A DNA stretch of 64,000 nt from the NCBI GenBank assembly GCA_900769875.1, contig CAAGII010000040.1, positions 1 through 64,000 on the forward strand, in the 5' to 3' direction. A program made the translations under genes and the position numbers. This DNA is from Clostridia bacterium (lineage in GTDB: Bacteria > Bacillota > Clostridia > Christensenellales > Aristaeellaceae). The notes beneath the pieces were generated by a model, which was given only the letters and a program-made list of their open reading frames with translations, had not been told where the DNA came from and did no database searches. How positions within the stretch are numbered: the first letter of the stretch is position 1; the number at the start of each line of letters is the position of its first letter. This document shows, one piece after another, positions 9,221-17,965 of this stretch.

Positions 9221-10086
9221 TCGTCCTCATCCTCCTCAAGCAGGCGCTTGAGATGCAGCGCCGCCGCCTTCACGGCATTCTTTCTGCAGCCGTCCAGGAT
9301 CAGCGCCTCCTGCGCCTCGCGCAGTCCCATGCCGCCAAGCAGCTTTTCGGTCAGCTGCGCCTCCAGACTGATCTGCGCCGTCTGCGGCTTCTCCTCGGGC
9401 AGCGTCACCGCGCGGAAATCCAGTACAAGGCAGTATTCGCCCTTCTCCGCCTTGGGGTTGGCCCTTAGCTGATCGAGCACCTCCTGCGCTGTGCCGCGAA
9501 TGGTCTTTTCGTGCAGCTTGGTCAGATCGCAACTCGCGCTGACGCGGCACGCGGGCAGCACCTCCTGCAGCTGCTCCATCAGCTCCACCACGCGGAAGGG
9601 CGATTCGTGCACAATGGCAACCGGCACGCCGCGCGCCATGGCAAGCAGCTTATCGCGCAAAGCCTTCCTCTCGCGCGGCAGAAAGCCGTAGAACGCCCAT
9701 TCGCGCGCGTCAAAGCCGCTGACGCACAGCGCGCTCACGCCCGCGCAGCAGCCCGGCACCGGCTGCACCTCGATGCCCCGCTCCACGGCGGCGGCCACAA
9801 GCTGATACCCCGGGTCACTCACACAGGGCGTGCCCGCGTCGGTGGTCAGCGCCATGTCGATCTGCTCCGCGAGCATGCGCTCCGCAAGCTGTGCGCCCTT
9901 GCTCTCCTCATTGTGCTGATGGCAGCTTGTCAGGGGCGTGTGAATATCAAACACCTGACACAGCCGCATGGTGACGCGGGTATCCTCCGCCGCGATGAGC
10001 GCGACACTGCGCAGCGTCGCGACCGCGCGCGGGCTCATATCCTGCAGATTGCCGATGGGGGTCGCGACCACATACAGCGTCGGCAT
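9217..10086 (-). CDS. rsmI: 16S rRNA (cytidine1402-2'-O)-methyltransferase RsmI
   Basis: A 289-residue member of the tetrapyrrole-methylase fold. The start LYVVATPIGNLQDMSPRAV and the motifs AAEDTRVT, TDAGTPCVSDPG and FYGFLPRE are classic RsmI. It methylates the ribose of C1402 in the 16S decoding centre using S-adenosylmethionine. The ATG at 10086 shares one base with the rsmH stop (TGATG), so translation is coupled; a longer open frame upstream lies inside rsmH and is not coding. RsmH modifies the base of the same nucleotide, so this gene pair makes m4Cm1402. Confidence 0.95.
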   Translation of the reverse strand: MPTLYVVATPIGNLQDMSPRAVATLRSVALIAAEDTRVTMRLCQVFDIHTPLTSCHQHNEESKGAQLAERMLAEQIDMALTTDAGTPCVSDPGYQLVAAAVERGIEVQPVPGCCAGVSALCVSGFDAREWAFYGFLPRERKALRDKLLAMARGVPVAIVHESPFRVVELMEQLQEVLPACRVSASCDLTKLHEKTIRGTAQEVLDQLRANPKAEKGEYCLVLDFRAVTLPEEKPQTAQISLEAQLTEKLLGGMGLREAQEALILDGCRKNAVKAAALHLKRLLEEDEDE

Positions 10087-11030
10087 CAGCCCACCTCCAG
10101 CTTCTCGCACACGCGCAGCTTCGCGCTGCGGGCGCGGGGATTGCGCCGCACCTCTTCCTCCGTGGGCGGCACGGCGCCGCGCGCGAGCACCCTGACGCTC
10201 GGCTTCTGTCCGCACACGCACACAGGGAACGACGGCGGACAGGTGCAGGGACGCTCCAGGCGCTGAAAGCAGCGCTTCACCAGCCTGTCCTCCAGCGAAT
10301 GGAAGGTGATGACCAGCAGCCGTCCGCCGGGCTTGAGGCAGTCCACAAAGTCGCACAGCGCGCGGTCCAGCGGCTCAAGCTCGTCGTTGACCGCGATGCG
10401 GACGGCCTGAAACGTGCGGCGCGCCGGATGCCCGTCGTCCTTGCGGCGCACAACCTTGGGAATGGCCGCGTCCACCGCGTGCACAAGGTCAAAGGTGGTT
10501 TCCATGGGCTTGCGCGCGCGATGCTCGCAGATCATCCGCGCGATACGCGCCGCCCACTTCTCCTCGCCGTACTCGCGGATGATGCGGCACAGCTCCGCCT
10601 CATCCGCCGTGTTGAGCAGCTCCGCCGCGGTCATGCCCTGCGATGTGTCCATGCGCATGTCCAGCGGCGCGTCCTCATGGTAGGAAAAGCCGCGCTCGCC
10701 CACGTCCAGCTGCGGGCTGGACACGCCAAGGTCAAGCAGTACGCCGTCCAGCGGCAGCGCGCCCGCCTCAAGCAGCAGCTCCTTCCCGTCGTGGAAGTTG
10801 CCGTGCAGGGCATGAAAGCCCGGATAGCTCCCGAGCCTTGCGCAGGCCGCTTCAATGGCGTTCATATCCCGGTCGATGCCGTAGAGGGTCGCCGTGCCGC
10901 CGGAAAGCTCGAGAATGCCGCCGCTATGCCCGCCGCCGCCCAGCGTACCGTCGCAGTAGACGCCGTCTGCTTTGGGAGCCATCCATGTCATCACTTCATG
11001 GTAGAGCACGGGAATGTGCGTAAAGGCCAT
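10086..11030 (-). CDS. rsmH: 16S rRNA (cytosine1402-N4)-methyltransferase RsmH
   Basis: A 314-residue S-adenosylmethionine methylase (MraW). It opens HIPVLYHEVMTWMAPK, has DGTLGGGGHS as its cofactor loop, LLDLGVSSPQLD, and HPARRTFQAVRIAVNDEL, and ends with the usual RSAKLRV. I chose the ATG at 11030, seven bases after AAGGAG, over the ATG six codons upstream. In most bacteria this gene follows mraZ at the head of the division cluster; here it follows folC and overlaps rsmI. No ftsL or pbp gene is next to it. Confidence 0.95.
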   Translation of the reverse strand: MAFTHIPVLYHEVMTWMAPKADGVYCDGTLGGGGHSGGILELSGGTATLYGIDRDMNAIEAACARLGSYPGFHALHGNFHDGKELLLEAGALPLDGVLLDLGVSSPQLDVGERGFSYHEDAPLDMRMDTSQGMTAAELLNTADEAELCRIIREYGEEKWAARIARMICEHRARKPMETTFDLVHAVDAAIPKVVRRKDDGHPARRTFQAVRIAVNDELEPLDRALCDFVDCLKPGGRLLVITFHSLEDRLVKRCFQRLERPCTCPPSFPVCVCGQKPSVRVLARGAVPPTEEEVRRNPRARSAKLRVCEKLEVG

Positions 11031-11066
11031 ATTCCATCTCCTTGCCATCTGTCAGACTTGCCTGCG

Positions 11067-12353
11067 TTACCGCCACCTGAGCCCAAGCGCAGTGCGTACC
11101 TCGCCCGCGAAATACAAACTTCCGCAGGCAATGATGACGCCGCCCTGCGTTCTCTGCACAGCGCGCGCCATGTCAATGCCCTCCTCCACCGAGGATGCGG
11201 CCTGCACGCGCATGCCCAGCGTGCGCAGATACGACGCGTACGCGTCCGCCTCCATGGCGCGGTGGCTGCCCGGCGTGACGGTGACGGCGATATCCGCAAG
11301 CGCGCGAAGCGCATGCAGCATGTCGTCCGACAGCTTCTCGCTCAAAACGCCTGTGAGCAGCACGCGCGGCTGATCCTGCAGATGCCGCGTCACAAAGGTG
11401 CGCAGCGCTTCCACGCCGTGCGCGTTGTGCGCGCCGTCCAGCAGGATGTCGCCGCACCATTCCAGCCTTGCCGGCCACACGGTATGGGCAAGCCCCTCCC
11501 GCACGGCGCTTTGCGGAATGCGCATGCCAAGCGCGCGCAGCTCCTCCACAACGCCAAGCACCGTCATGGCGTTTTGCAGCTGGTGCTCGCCCGGCAGGGA
11601 AAGACGTACATCCTCCCAGCGCTCGCGCAGTTGGTAGGACGCGCAGGAGCCATGCGCATCGCACGAAGCGTGAAGCAGCATGTCCCCGCGCAGCTGGCGC
11701 AGCGGCGCATGCACAGCTGCGGCTGCCTCCTCAAAGACTCGGGCTACATCCTCTCCGGCGCACTGGCATACCACCGGCACCCCGGGCTTGATGATGCCCG
11801 CCTTTTCCCGGGCGATCGCGGGCAGCGTGTCGCCCAGTATGTGCATATGATCCAGTCCGATGGCAGTGATGGCGCACACGGCGGGCGAAAGCACATTGGT
11901 CGGATCAAGCCGTCCGCCAAGCCCCACCTCCATCACCGCCACATCCACTTTTTCGCCCTCGAACACGCTCATGGCAAGCGCCGTTCCGTGCTCAAAGGGC
12001 GTGGGATGAATATCCTCCCGCTCGCAAAGCCCCTGGGAGGCGTCAATCAGCGGGTTGCCGTATGCCTCCAGCAGAACGTCTGACAGGGGCACGCCGTCCA
12101 GCCGCACGCGCTCCTGATATGCCTGCAGAAACGGCGAGGTATACAACCCCGTCCTTAATCCCGCGCAGCGCAGCACGCTTTCCAGCATGGCGCACACGCT
12201 TCCCTTGCCGTTGGTACCCGCCACATGCACGGTCGGGCGGCTGTAAGACACCTGCAGCGCCTCCAATAACCGGCGCGTGTTGGCAAGGCCGCGCTTCACT
12301 CCGGTTGCGCGGCTGGCGTGAATATAGTCGATCACCTGTTCTGCGTTCAACAT
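11067..12353 (-). CDS. folC: Bifunctional folylpolyglutamate/dihydrofolate synthase
   Basis: A 428-residue Mur-ligase-type enzyme adding glutamate to dihydropteroate or folates with ATP. The P-loop HVAGTNGKGS (about 43-52), YTSPFLQAYQERVRLDG, EVGLGGRLDPTNV and DGAHNAHGVEAL are all present. It lies 70 bp after valS, a pairing common in Firmicutes (valS-folC), and 36 bp before rsmH. The gap after valS contains a GC-rich inverted repeat (GCCGCGG/CCGCGGC, about 12371-12410) without a T tract, so read-through from valS is likely. Confidence 0.94.
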   Translation of the reverse strand: MLNAEQVIDYIHASRATGVKRGLANTRRLLEALQVSYSRPTVHVAGTNGKGSVCAMLESVLRCAGLRTGLYTSPFLQAYQERVRLDGVPLSDVLLEAYGNPLIDASQGLCEREDIHPTPFEHGTALAMSVFEGEKVDVAVMEVGLGGRLDPTNVLSPAVCAITAIGLDHMHILGDTLPAIAREKAGIIKPGVPVVCQCAGEDVARVFEEAAAAVHAPLRQLRGDMLLHASCDAHGSCASYQLRERWEDVRLSLPGEHQLQNAMTVLGVVEELRALGMRIPQSAVREGLAHTVWPARLEWCGDILLDGAHNAHGVEALRTFVTRHLQDQPRVLLTGVLSEKLSDDMLHALRALADIAVTVTPGSHRAMEADAYASYLRTLGMRVQAASSVEEGIDMARAVQRTQGGVIIACGSLYFAGEVRTALGLRWR

Positions 12354-12423
12354 GGGTCGCTCTCCGGATTCGCCGCGGGGCTCCGCGTACTGGCGAAGCC
12401 GCCGCGGCGGGCTTTTGTGACAA

Positions 12424-15153
12424 TTACAGATTTTCCTTCAGCTCCGCGATGCGCTTTTCGAGCGTTTCCGCCTTGAGTCTGTTCGCGCAGAGCTTTTCCT
12501 TCTCCTGCTCCACAAGGGCGGCGGGCGCCTTGGCGAGGAAGCCCTGATTGCTCAGCTTGCCCTCGGCGCGCGCGATTTCCTTGCGGATGTGATCCATTTC
12601 CTTTTCAAGGCGCGCGATCTCCTTGGCGAAGTCCACCAGATCGCCCAGCGGGATGTACAGCGTACCGGCTGCCGTCACGGCGCTCACCGTTTTTTCGGTG
12701 ATGCACGCCGCGTCTCCGATCACGCGGCTTTCGCTCGCGCCCGCGAGGCGGCAGAAGTACGCATCCGCGTCGCGGAGCGTATCCGCCCAGCCCTCCTGGG
12801 GCAGCAGCATCAGATGCGTGCGCTTGCCCGCAGCCACGTTCATTTCGGCGCGGAGATTGCGGATGGTGCGGATGATCTCCATAATGCCCTCCATACGCCG
12901 CTCGTCGGAGGCGAAGTCATACGCCTCCTGCGTCTCGGGCCATGCGCTCAGCATCAGGAAGCCCTCGCTGCCGGGCAGGTACCTGTACACAGCCTCGGTC
13001 AGGAAGGGCATGAAGGGATGCAGCAGCTTGAGCAGCCCCTCCAGCACATACAGCAGCACCGCCTGCACGTTCCGCTTCGCCTCGGCGTTGTCGCCGGTGA
13101 GGCGGCTCTTGGCAAGCTCGATGTACCAGTCGCAGAACTCCGACCACGCAAAATCATAGATGCGCGTCGCGCTCAGGCCGAAGTCGCCCTCCTCGTTGTG
13201 GGCGGTGATGTCGCGCACAGCGTCCTGGAAGCGGCTGAGAATCCACTTGTCCGCAAGAGTCAGCTGCGCGGGATCAATCTCATGGCGCGCGTCCACGTTC
13301 ATCAGCACGAAGCGGCTGGCGTTCCACACCTTGTTGGCGAAGTTGCGTGCGCTCTCCACCTTCGCGGAGGAATAGCGGGTGTCGTTGCCCGGGCTCACGC
13401 CCATCAGCAGGGAGAAACGCAGCGCGTCGGCGCCGTACTGGTCGATGACCTCCAGCGGATCCACGCCGTTGCCCAGCGACTTGGACATCTTGCGTCCCAG
13501 CTCGTCGCGCACGAGGCCGTGAATCAGCACCGTCTCAAACGGAGACTCGCCCATCTGCTCAATGGAGGAGAAGATCATCCTCGCCACCCAGAAGAAGATG
13601 ATGTCATAGCCGGTCACCAGCATGGAGGTGGGATAAAAATACTTCAGATCCTCGGTCTCATCCGGCCAGCCCAGCGTGGAGAAGGGCCACAGTGCGGAGG
13701 AGAACCAGGTATCCAGCACGTCCTCATCCTGCTGCACATGCTCGCCTCCGCACTTCGGACAGCGGCAGATATCGGTGCGGCTCACGGTCACCTCGCCGCA
13801 GTCCTCGCAGTACCACGCGGGGATGCGGTGACCCCACCAGAGATGGCGGGAGATGCACCAGTCGCGGATGTTCTCCATCCAGTTGAAATAGGTCTTGTCA
13901 AAGCGCTCGGGCACAAAGCGGGTTTTGCCGCTGCGCACGGCCTCGATGGCAGGCTCGGCAAGGGGCTTCATCTTCACGAACCACTGCTTGCTCACCATGG
14001 GTTCCACGGTGGTGTGGCAGCGGTAGCAGGTGCCCACCTCATGGGTGAGGGGCTCCACGGATTTGAGCGCGCCGATGGCCTCCAGATCCGCCACAATGGC
14101 CTTGCGCGCCTCGGCGGTGGTCATGCCGGCATACTTGCCGCAGTCCAGCACCTGGGGCTCGTTCACCGACGCCTTGCCGGAGGCAAACAGCTCGTCCGCC
14201 GCCGCCTTGTCCGCGGCGCCCGTCATGTGGCCGTCCAGCGTGAACACGCGCACAATGGGCAGCTGATGGCGCTGACCCACCTCATAGTCGTTGGGATCAT
14301 GCGCAGGGGTGATCTTCACCACGCCGGTGCCCTTTTCCATATCGGCGTGATCGTCGCACACAATCGGAATCTCCTTGTCAAGCAGGGGCAGAATCACATG
14401 GCAGCCGTGCAGGTGGCTGTAGCGCTCGTCCGCGGCGTTGATGGCCACGGCGGTATCGCCCAGCATGGTCTCGGGACGGGTGGTGGCCAGCTCGAGATAC
14501 TCGCCCGTTTCCTTCACCCTGTAGAGCAGGTGCCAGAAGTTGCCCTGCTGCTCCTTGTACTCCACCTCCGCGTCGCTCAGGGAGGTAATGCAGCAGGGAC
14601 ACCAGTTCACCATGCGGTTGCCGCGATAGATCAGCTGCTTTTCATACAGGCGGCAGAACACCTCGCGCACCGCGCGGGAGCAGCCCTCGTCCATGGTAAA
14701 GCGCTCGCGGCTCCAGTCGCAGCTGGTGCCCATCCGGCGCTGCTGCATGGTGATGCGTCCGCCGTACTCTTCCTTCCACTGCCACGCGCGCTTGAGGAAG
14801 CCCTCGCGGCCAAGTGATTCCTTGGTCAGGCCCTCCTTCTTCATCGCGTCAACGATCTTCACCTCGGTCGCGATGGCGGCGTGATCGGTACCGGGCAGCC
14901 ACAGCGTCGGGTCGCCCTTCATGCGGTGATAGCGCACGGCGGCGTCCTGCAGTGTGCAGTCCATCGCGTGACCCATGTGGAGCTGACCGGTGATGTTGGG
15001 CGGCGGCATCACGATGGTGAAGGGCTTCCTGCCCTCCACGCGGTGCGCCACGAACGCGCCGGACTCCTCCCACGCCTTGTAGATATCATGCTCGATCGCC
15101 TGCGGATTGAACTTGGTGTCCATCTGCAGGTCGGTCCGGTTCATTTCACTCAT
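12424..15153 (-). CDS. valS: Valyl-tRNA synthetase
   Basis: A 909-residue class I synthetase charging tRNA-Val in the cytoplasm. The HIGH-type motif PPPNITGQLHMGHAMD is at about residue 50-65 and the KMSKS motif (GRKMSKSLGNGVDP) at about 555. It has a zinc-like CEDCGEV/CRCPKCGG pair and a C-terminal coiled coil of the ValS type (from about 845). The length is normal. The ATG follows AAGGAGGATATTCCG. A 69-codon membrane-protein gene separates it from a T-box leader of valine type, which should raise expression when uncharged tRNA-Val accumulates. Confidence 0.97.
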   Translation of the reverse strand: MSEMNRTDLQMDTKFNPQAIEHDIYKAWEESGAFVAHRVEGRKPFTIVMPPPNITGQLHMGHAMDCTLQDAAVRYHRMKGDPTLWLPGTDHAAIATEVKIVDAMKKEGLTKESLGREGFLKRAWQWKEEYGGRITMQQRRMGTSCDWSRERFTMDEGCSRAVREVFCRLYEKQLIYRGNRMVNWCPCCITSLSDAEVEYKEQQGNFWHLLYRVKETGEYLELATTRPETMLGDTAVAINAADERYSHLHGCHVILPLLDKEIPIVCDDHADMEKGTGVVKITPAHDPNDYEVGQRHQLPIVRVFTLDGHMTGAADKAAADELFASGKASVNEPQVLDCGKYAGMTTAEARKAIVADLEAIGALKSVEPLTHEVGTCYRCHTTVEPMVSKQWFVKMKPLAEPAIEAVRSGKTRFVPERFDKTYFNWMENIRDWCISRHLWWGHRIPAWYCEDCGEVTVSRTDICRCPKCGGEHVQQDEDVLDTWFSSALWPFSTLGWPDETEDLKYFYPTSMLVTGYDIIFFWVARMIFSSIEQMGESPFETVLIHGLVRDELGRKMSKSLGNGVDPLEVIDQYGADALRFSLLMGVSPGNDTRYSSAKVESARNFANKVWNASRFVLMNVDARHEIDPAQLTLADKWILSRFQDAVRDITAHNEEGDFGLSATRIYDFAWSEFCDWYIELAKSRLTGDNAEAKRNVQAVLLYVLEGLLKLLHPFMPFLTEAVYRYLPGSEGFLMLSAWPETQEAYDFASDERRMEGIMEIIRTIRNLRAEMNVAAGKRTHLMLLPQEGWADTLRDADAYFCRLAGASESRVIGDAACITEKTVSAVTAAGTLYIPLGDLVDFAKEIARLEKEMDHIRKEIARAEGKLSNQGFLAKAPAALVEQEKEKLCANRLKAETLEKRIAELKENL

Positions 15154-15180
15154 CGGAATATCCTCCTTCTCTCAAGCGGC

Positions 15181-15390
15181 TCAGGTAAACAGAAGAACCG
15201 CGCCTGCAACCATCACAGCGCAGCCAACGGCCCTGATGACAAGACCGGCCCTTGCCCGGCGCGTCTCGTCCCGTACACAGCGGGCGAGCAGCCCCGACGC
15301 ATACACCGCGACCGCGCCGGCGGCGATGAGCAGAAAGCCGGGATCCATCACGCGGGAAAGCACCCTGCTGCCATAGTCGCCTTGATTCAT
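15181..15390 (-). CDS. Small two-helix membrane protein between the T-box and valS
   Basis: A 69-residue protein with two predicted membrane helices, about residues 17-37 and 47-69, joined by a charged loop rich in arginine. The ATG at 15390 has a near-perfect AAAGGAGGTGACC site, which argues that it is really translated. It sits 27 bp before valS and is the first gene behind the T-box, so it should be made under the same tRNA-Val control. I do not recognise a family. A role in valine uptake or export would fit the control but the protein is too small for a usual transporter. Confidence 0.75.
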   Translation of the reverse strand: MNQGDYGSRVLSRVMDPGFLLIAAGAVAVYASGLLARCVRDETRRARAGLVIRAVGCAVMVAGAVLLFT

Positions 15391-15420
15391 GCGGGTCACC
15401 TCCTTTACACACACTGCCTG

Positions 15421-15712
15421 ACCTGAAATGCAAAAGCAACCCCATCCCGAAGGACGGAGTTGCTTCCGTGGTACCACCTTGCTTCGCAAACAGGCACTGC
15501 ATACGCAGTGGCGAGCTGCCTCTCATGCACGATCACGGGTGCAGACCGCACAGAGCTGAGGCGCATGCGCGCGTTCACCCTGCGCTCTGAGGAAGCGACC
15601 TTCCCCATCCGTCTGCGCGGGCGGCCTTTCAGCCGGTGAACCGCCCTCTCTTGGCGCGCATGACGGGTACTCCTCTTCCCTGATAGCGAGCAATATGGAC
15701 TTGTCAGGCTGC
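15421..15712 (-). promoter_or_regulatory. T-box riboswitch (valine type) for the valS operon
   Basis: Read on the minus strand, the leader has the Stem I start GAGGAGTACCCGTC near 15663-15676 and GAGAGGGCGG near 15643-15653. A possible specifier GUC (valine) is at 15597-15599. The T-box sequence AAGGTGGTACCACGG is at 15466-15480. A terminator stem GCAACTCC/GGGGTTGC (about 15435-15463) ends in TTTT. The UGGU bulge pairs with ACCA of a tRNA with discriminator A, as in tRNA-Val. The specifier position is tentative; the T-box itself is clear. Confidence 0.9.
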
Positions 15713-15729
15713 GGGCAGGCTCAAACGCA

Positions 15730-15924
15730 TTAAGCGTTCTTCTTTTCCTCGTCCTTGACGATAACCTGCTTGCCGTTGTAGTAGCCGCAATTCTTGCACA
15801 CGCGGTGCGCCAGCTTCATCTCGTGGCACTGGGGGCACTCGACGATGCCGGGCAGGGTCAGCTTCCAGTTCGCCTGACGGCTGTGCTTGCGAGCCTTGGA
15901 GATTTTTCCCTTCGGAAGAGCCAT
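15730..15924 (-). CDS. rpmF: 50S ribosomal protein L32
   Basis: A 64-residue protein with the L32 opening ALPKGKISKARKHSRQANW and a zinc ribbon, CPQC and CKNC, so it is the zinc-binding C+ form. It has a GAGGAGGTG site and follows the DUF177 gene by 74 bp, the usual arrangement. In many Firmicutes plsX comes next; here the valS T-box leader does. Confidence 0.96.
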   Translation of the reverse strand: MALPKGKISKARKHSRQANWKLTLPGIVECPQCHEMKLAHRVCKNCGYYNGKQVIVKDEEKKNA

Positions 15925-15998
15925 AGTTACACCTCCTCGTTATCATCCTGCTTGTTCTCCGCCTGGCGGAGCATGGACGAGTCTGCCGTCCATCAAGC

Positions 15999-16520
15999 TT
16001 ATTGAGCGTGATCATTGCCGGATTTTTCATCCAGCAGCGACTGCAGCGCCGCAAAGGGGTGCTGCGATTGCGCCGCGCCCTCCTCGCAGAGGCTGACACG
16101 GTCGTCGGCTTCCACATAGGCGGCCATCCCCGGGCAATCCTCTCTGCAGAGGAAGCGCATGGGGAGCGCCAGCACGGCGTAGTCGGCAATCAGCTTGTCC
16201 AGCTCGACCTGATAGCCCTCGTAGGAGAAGCTCTCATCATCGTCGGGATCGCCGTTCCGGATAAAGGTTTCGCGGAAGGCGCTGACCACCTCTGCGCTGG
16301 CGGGAGCCAGACAGTTGGCGCAGGGCGCGTGAGCGGTTGTGCGGATGCTGCCGTCCACCGTGATATCGCCGTTATCCATGGCCTGAAAGGTGCCCTGCAC
16401 GGTGCATTCATCGAAGGATACGGCGTCGCCGCCGATCTCCACAGCGGCAATGGCCTGCCGCTCGTTGAATGCGTACTCCTGACCGGGATTGCGGATGGCG
16501 ATGGATACGTCCAGCTTCAT
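15999..16520 (-). CDS. DUF177 (YceD-like) protein
   Basis: A 173-residue acidic protein with the DUF177 core: CANCL about a third of the way in, then FSYEGYQVELDKLI and the CREDCPGM cysteine pair towards the end. The family is almost always next to rpmF and has been linked to 23S rRNA handling or ribosome assembly in plants and bacteria, though its exact role is unsettled. The ATG at 16520 follows CAGGAGTGAACGC. A consensus sigma-A promoter lies about 60 bp upstream, so DUF177-rpmF starts a new transcript. Confidence 0.9.
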   Translation of the reverse strand: MKLDVSIAIRNPGQEYAFNERQAIAAVEIGGDAVSFDECTVQGTFQAMDNGDITVDGSIRTTAHAPCANCLAPASAEVVSAFRETFIRNGDPDDDESFSYEGYQVELDKLIADYAVLALPMRFLCREDCPGMAAYVEADDRVSLCEEGAAQSQHPFAALQSLLDEKSGNDHAQ

Positions 16521-16580
16521 GCGTTCACTCCTGTGTGCCCGGGTGGGCATAGTTCACCCTGCTTCATGTAGCCGCATCAT

Positions 16581-16609
16581 ATTATAAGCCCTTGCCCCCT
16601 GTTTGTCAA
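16581..16609 (-). promoter_or_regulatory. Consensus sigma-A promoter for DUF177-rpmF
   Basis: TTGACA (complement of 16604-16609), a 17-bp spacer and TATAAT (complement of 16581-16586) form a perfect vegetative promoter, fitting high expression of a ribosomal-protein operon. Confidence 0.93.
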
Positions 16610-16644
16610 CAGGGAAATACGCGAAATATCGCCCTGCAAAGGCA

Positions 16645-16683
16645 TGCGGGACGGCGGAGCGCCATCACTCCGCCGTCCCGCGA
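16645..16683 (-). terminator. Strong GC hairpin after ackA
   Basis: The 13-bp inverted repeat CGGGACGGCGGAG/CTCCGCCGTCCCG lies about 20 bp after the ackA stop. There is no T tract on either strand, so it may stabilise the 3' end or act as a weak terminator rather than a classic one. Confidence 0.55.
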
Positions 16684-16703
16684 AGAAGCCGGTCTGAGCA
16701 GCC

Positions 16704-17888
16704 TCAGCCTACAATCGCCTGCGTGTCGCGGGCGATCATCAGCTCCTCGTTGGTAGCCATGCGCAGCACCTTGATGGAGGAATCATCGGTGCTGATCACA
16801 GCGGTCACACCGCGCTTGTTGCGCTCGGGATCAATCTTCACGCCCATGAACGCCAGCCCGTCAATCACCTTGGCGATAGAGGGGCAGTCGTTCTCACCGA
16901 TACCGGCGGTGAACACAATCGCGTCCGCGCCGCCCACGGCCACGTTGTAGGCGCCGATGTACTTCTGCAGGCGATAGGTCCACACGTCCAGCGCGTCCTG
17001 CGCGTTGCTGTCGCCCTCGGCGGCGGCCTTCACCACGTCGCGCATGTCGGAGGACACGGACAGGCCGCGATAGCCAGACTCCTTGTTGAGCACATTGAGC
17101 ATCTGATGAATGTCCATGCCGGTCTTGTCCATGATAAACTCAAGCACCGCAGGATCCACATCGCCGGAGCGGGTGCCCATCATCACGCCCTCCAGAGGCG
17201 TGAGACCCATGGAGGTGTCCACCACCCTGCCATTGACCACGGCGCTCAGGGAGGAGCCGTTGCCCATGTGGCAGATGATCAGCTTGCAATCCTCGGCGGG
17301 CTTGCCCAGCAGCGCGGGTGCCTCGCTGGCGATATAGCGGTGGGAGGTGCCATGGAAGCCGTAGCGGCGCACCTTGTACTCCTCGTAATACTTGCGGGGA
17401 ATGGGATACAGATACGCCTTGGGCGGCATGGTCTGGTGGAAGGCCGTGTCGAACACCGCCACATTGGGCTTGCCGGGCATGGCGGCCTGGCAGGCGCGGA
17501 TACCGGCGATGTTGGGGCGCTGATGCAGCGGGCCCAGCGGAATGAGCGCCTCGATCTCCTTCATGGACTCCTCGGTCACCAGCGCGGAGCTCTTGAAGGT
17601 TTCGCCGCCGTGCAGCACGCGGTGACCGCACGCGTCGATCTCATCCAGCGAGGCAATCGCGCCCTTTTCCGGATCGGTCAGCGCGGACAGCACCGCCGCG
17701 ATCGCTTCATTATGATCGGGCATGTCCTTCACATAGTCGATCACCCTGTCGCCCACCTTCTGCGTGAAGTGGGTGCCCTCGATGCCAATGCGCTCCACGG
17801 CGCCCTTGGCGATCACGGACTCGTCGTCCATGTTGATCAGCTGATACTTCAGGGACGAGGAACCAGCGTTGATAACCAGTACCTTCAT
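16704..17888 (-). CDS. ackA: Acetate kinase
   Basis: A 394-residue ASKHA kinase that converts acetyl phosphate and ADP to acetate and ATP. It opens VINAGSSSLKYQL and carries GHRVLHGGE, FDTAFHQTMP, RYGFHGTSHRY, CHMGNGSSL and AGIGEND in the right order and at full length. The ATG follows AAGGAGTGTTAACCC. With PduL 77 bp upstream it makes the substrate-level ATP step of fermentation from acetyl-CoA. Confidence 0.97.
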   Translation of the reverse strand: MKVLVINAGSSSLKYQLINMDDESVIAKGAVERIGIEGTHFTQKVGDRVIDYVKDMPDHNEAIAAVLSALTDPEKGAIASLDEIDACGHRVLHGGETFKSSALVTEESMKEIEALIPLGPLHQRPNIAGIRACQAAMPGKPNVAVFDTAFHQTMPPKAYLYPIPRKYYEEYKVRRYGFHGTSHRYIASEAPALLGKPAEDCKLIICHMGNGSSLSAVVNGRVVDTSMGLTPLEGVMMGTRSGDVDPAVLEFIMDKTGMDIHQMLNVLNKESGYRGLSVSSDMRDVVKAAAEGDSNAQDALDVWTYRLQKYIGAYNVAVGGADAIVFTAGIGENDCPSIAKVIDGLAFMGVKIDPERNKRGVTAVISTDDSSIKVLRMATNEELMIARDTQAIVG

Positions 17889-17965
17889 GGGTTAACACTC
17901 CTTATCACAAGATCATATCGCGTGAGAAGCGGCCAGATGCTTCCACCTGGCCGCATAATGCTTCC

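Noticed and set aside
12589..14817. A 742-codon open frame antisense to valS
   Set aside because: Its composition is rich in histidine, glutamine and alanine and matches no fold; it lies wholly within a certain valS gene.
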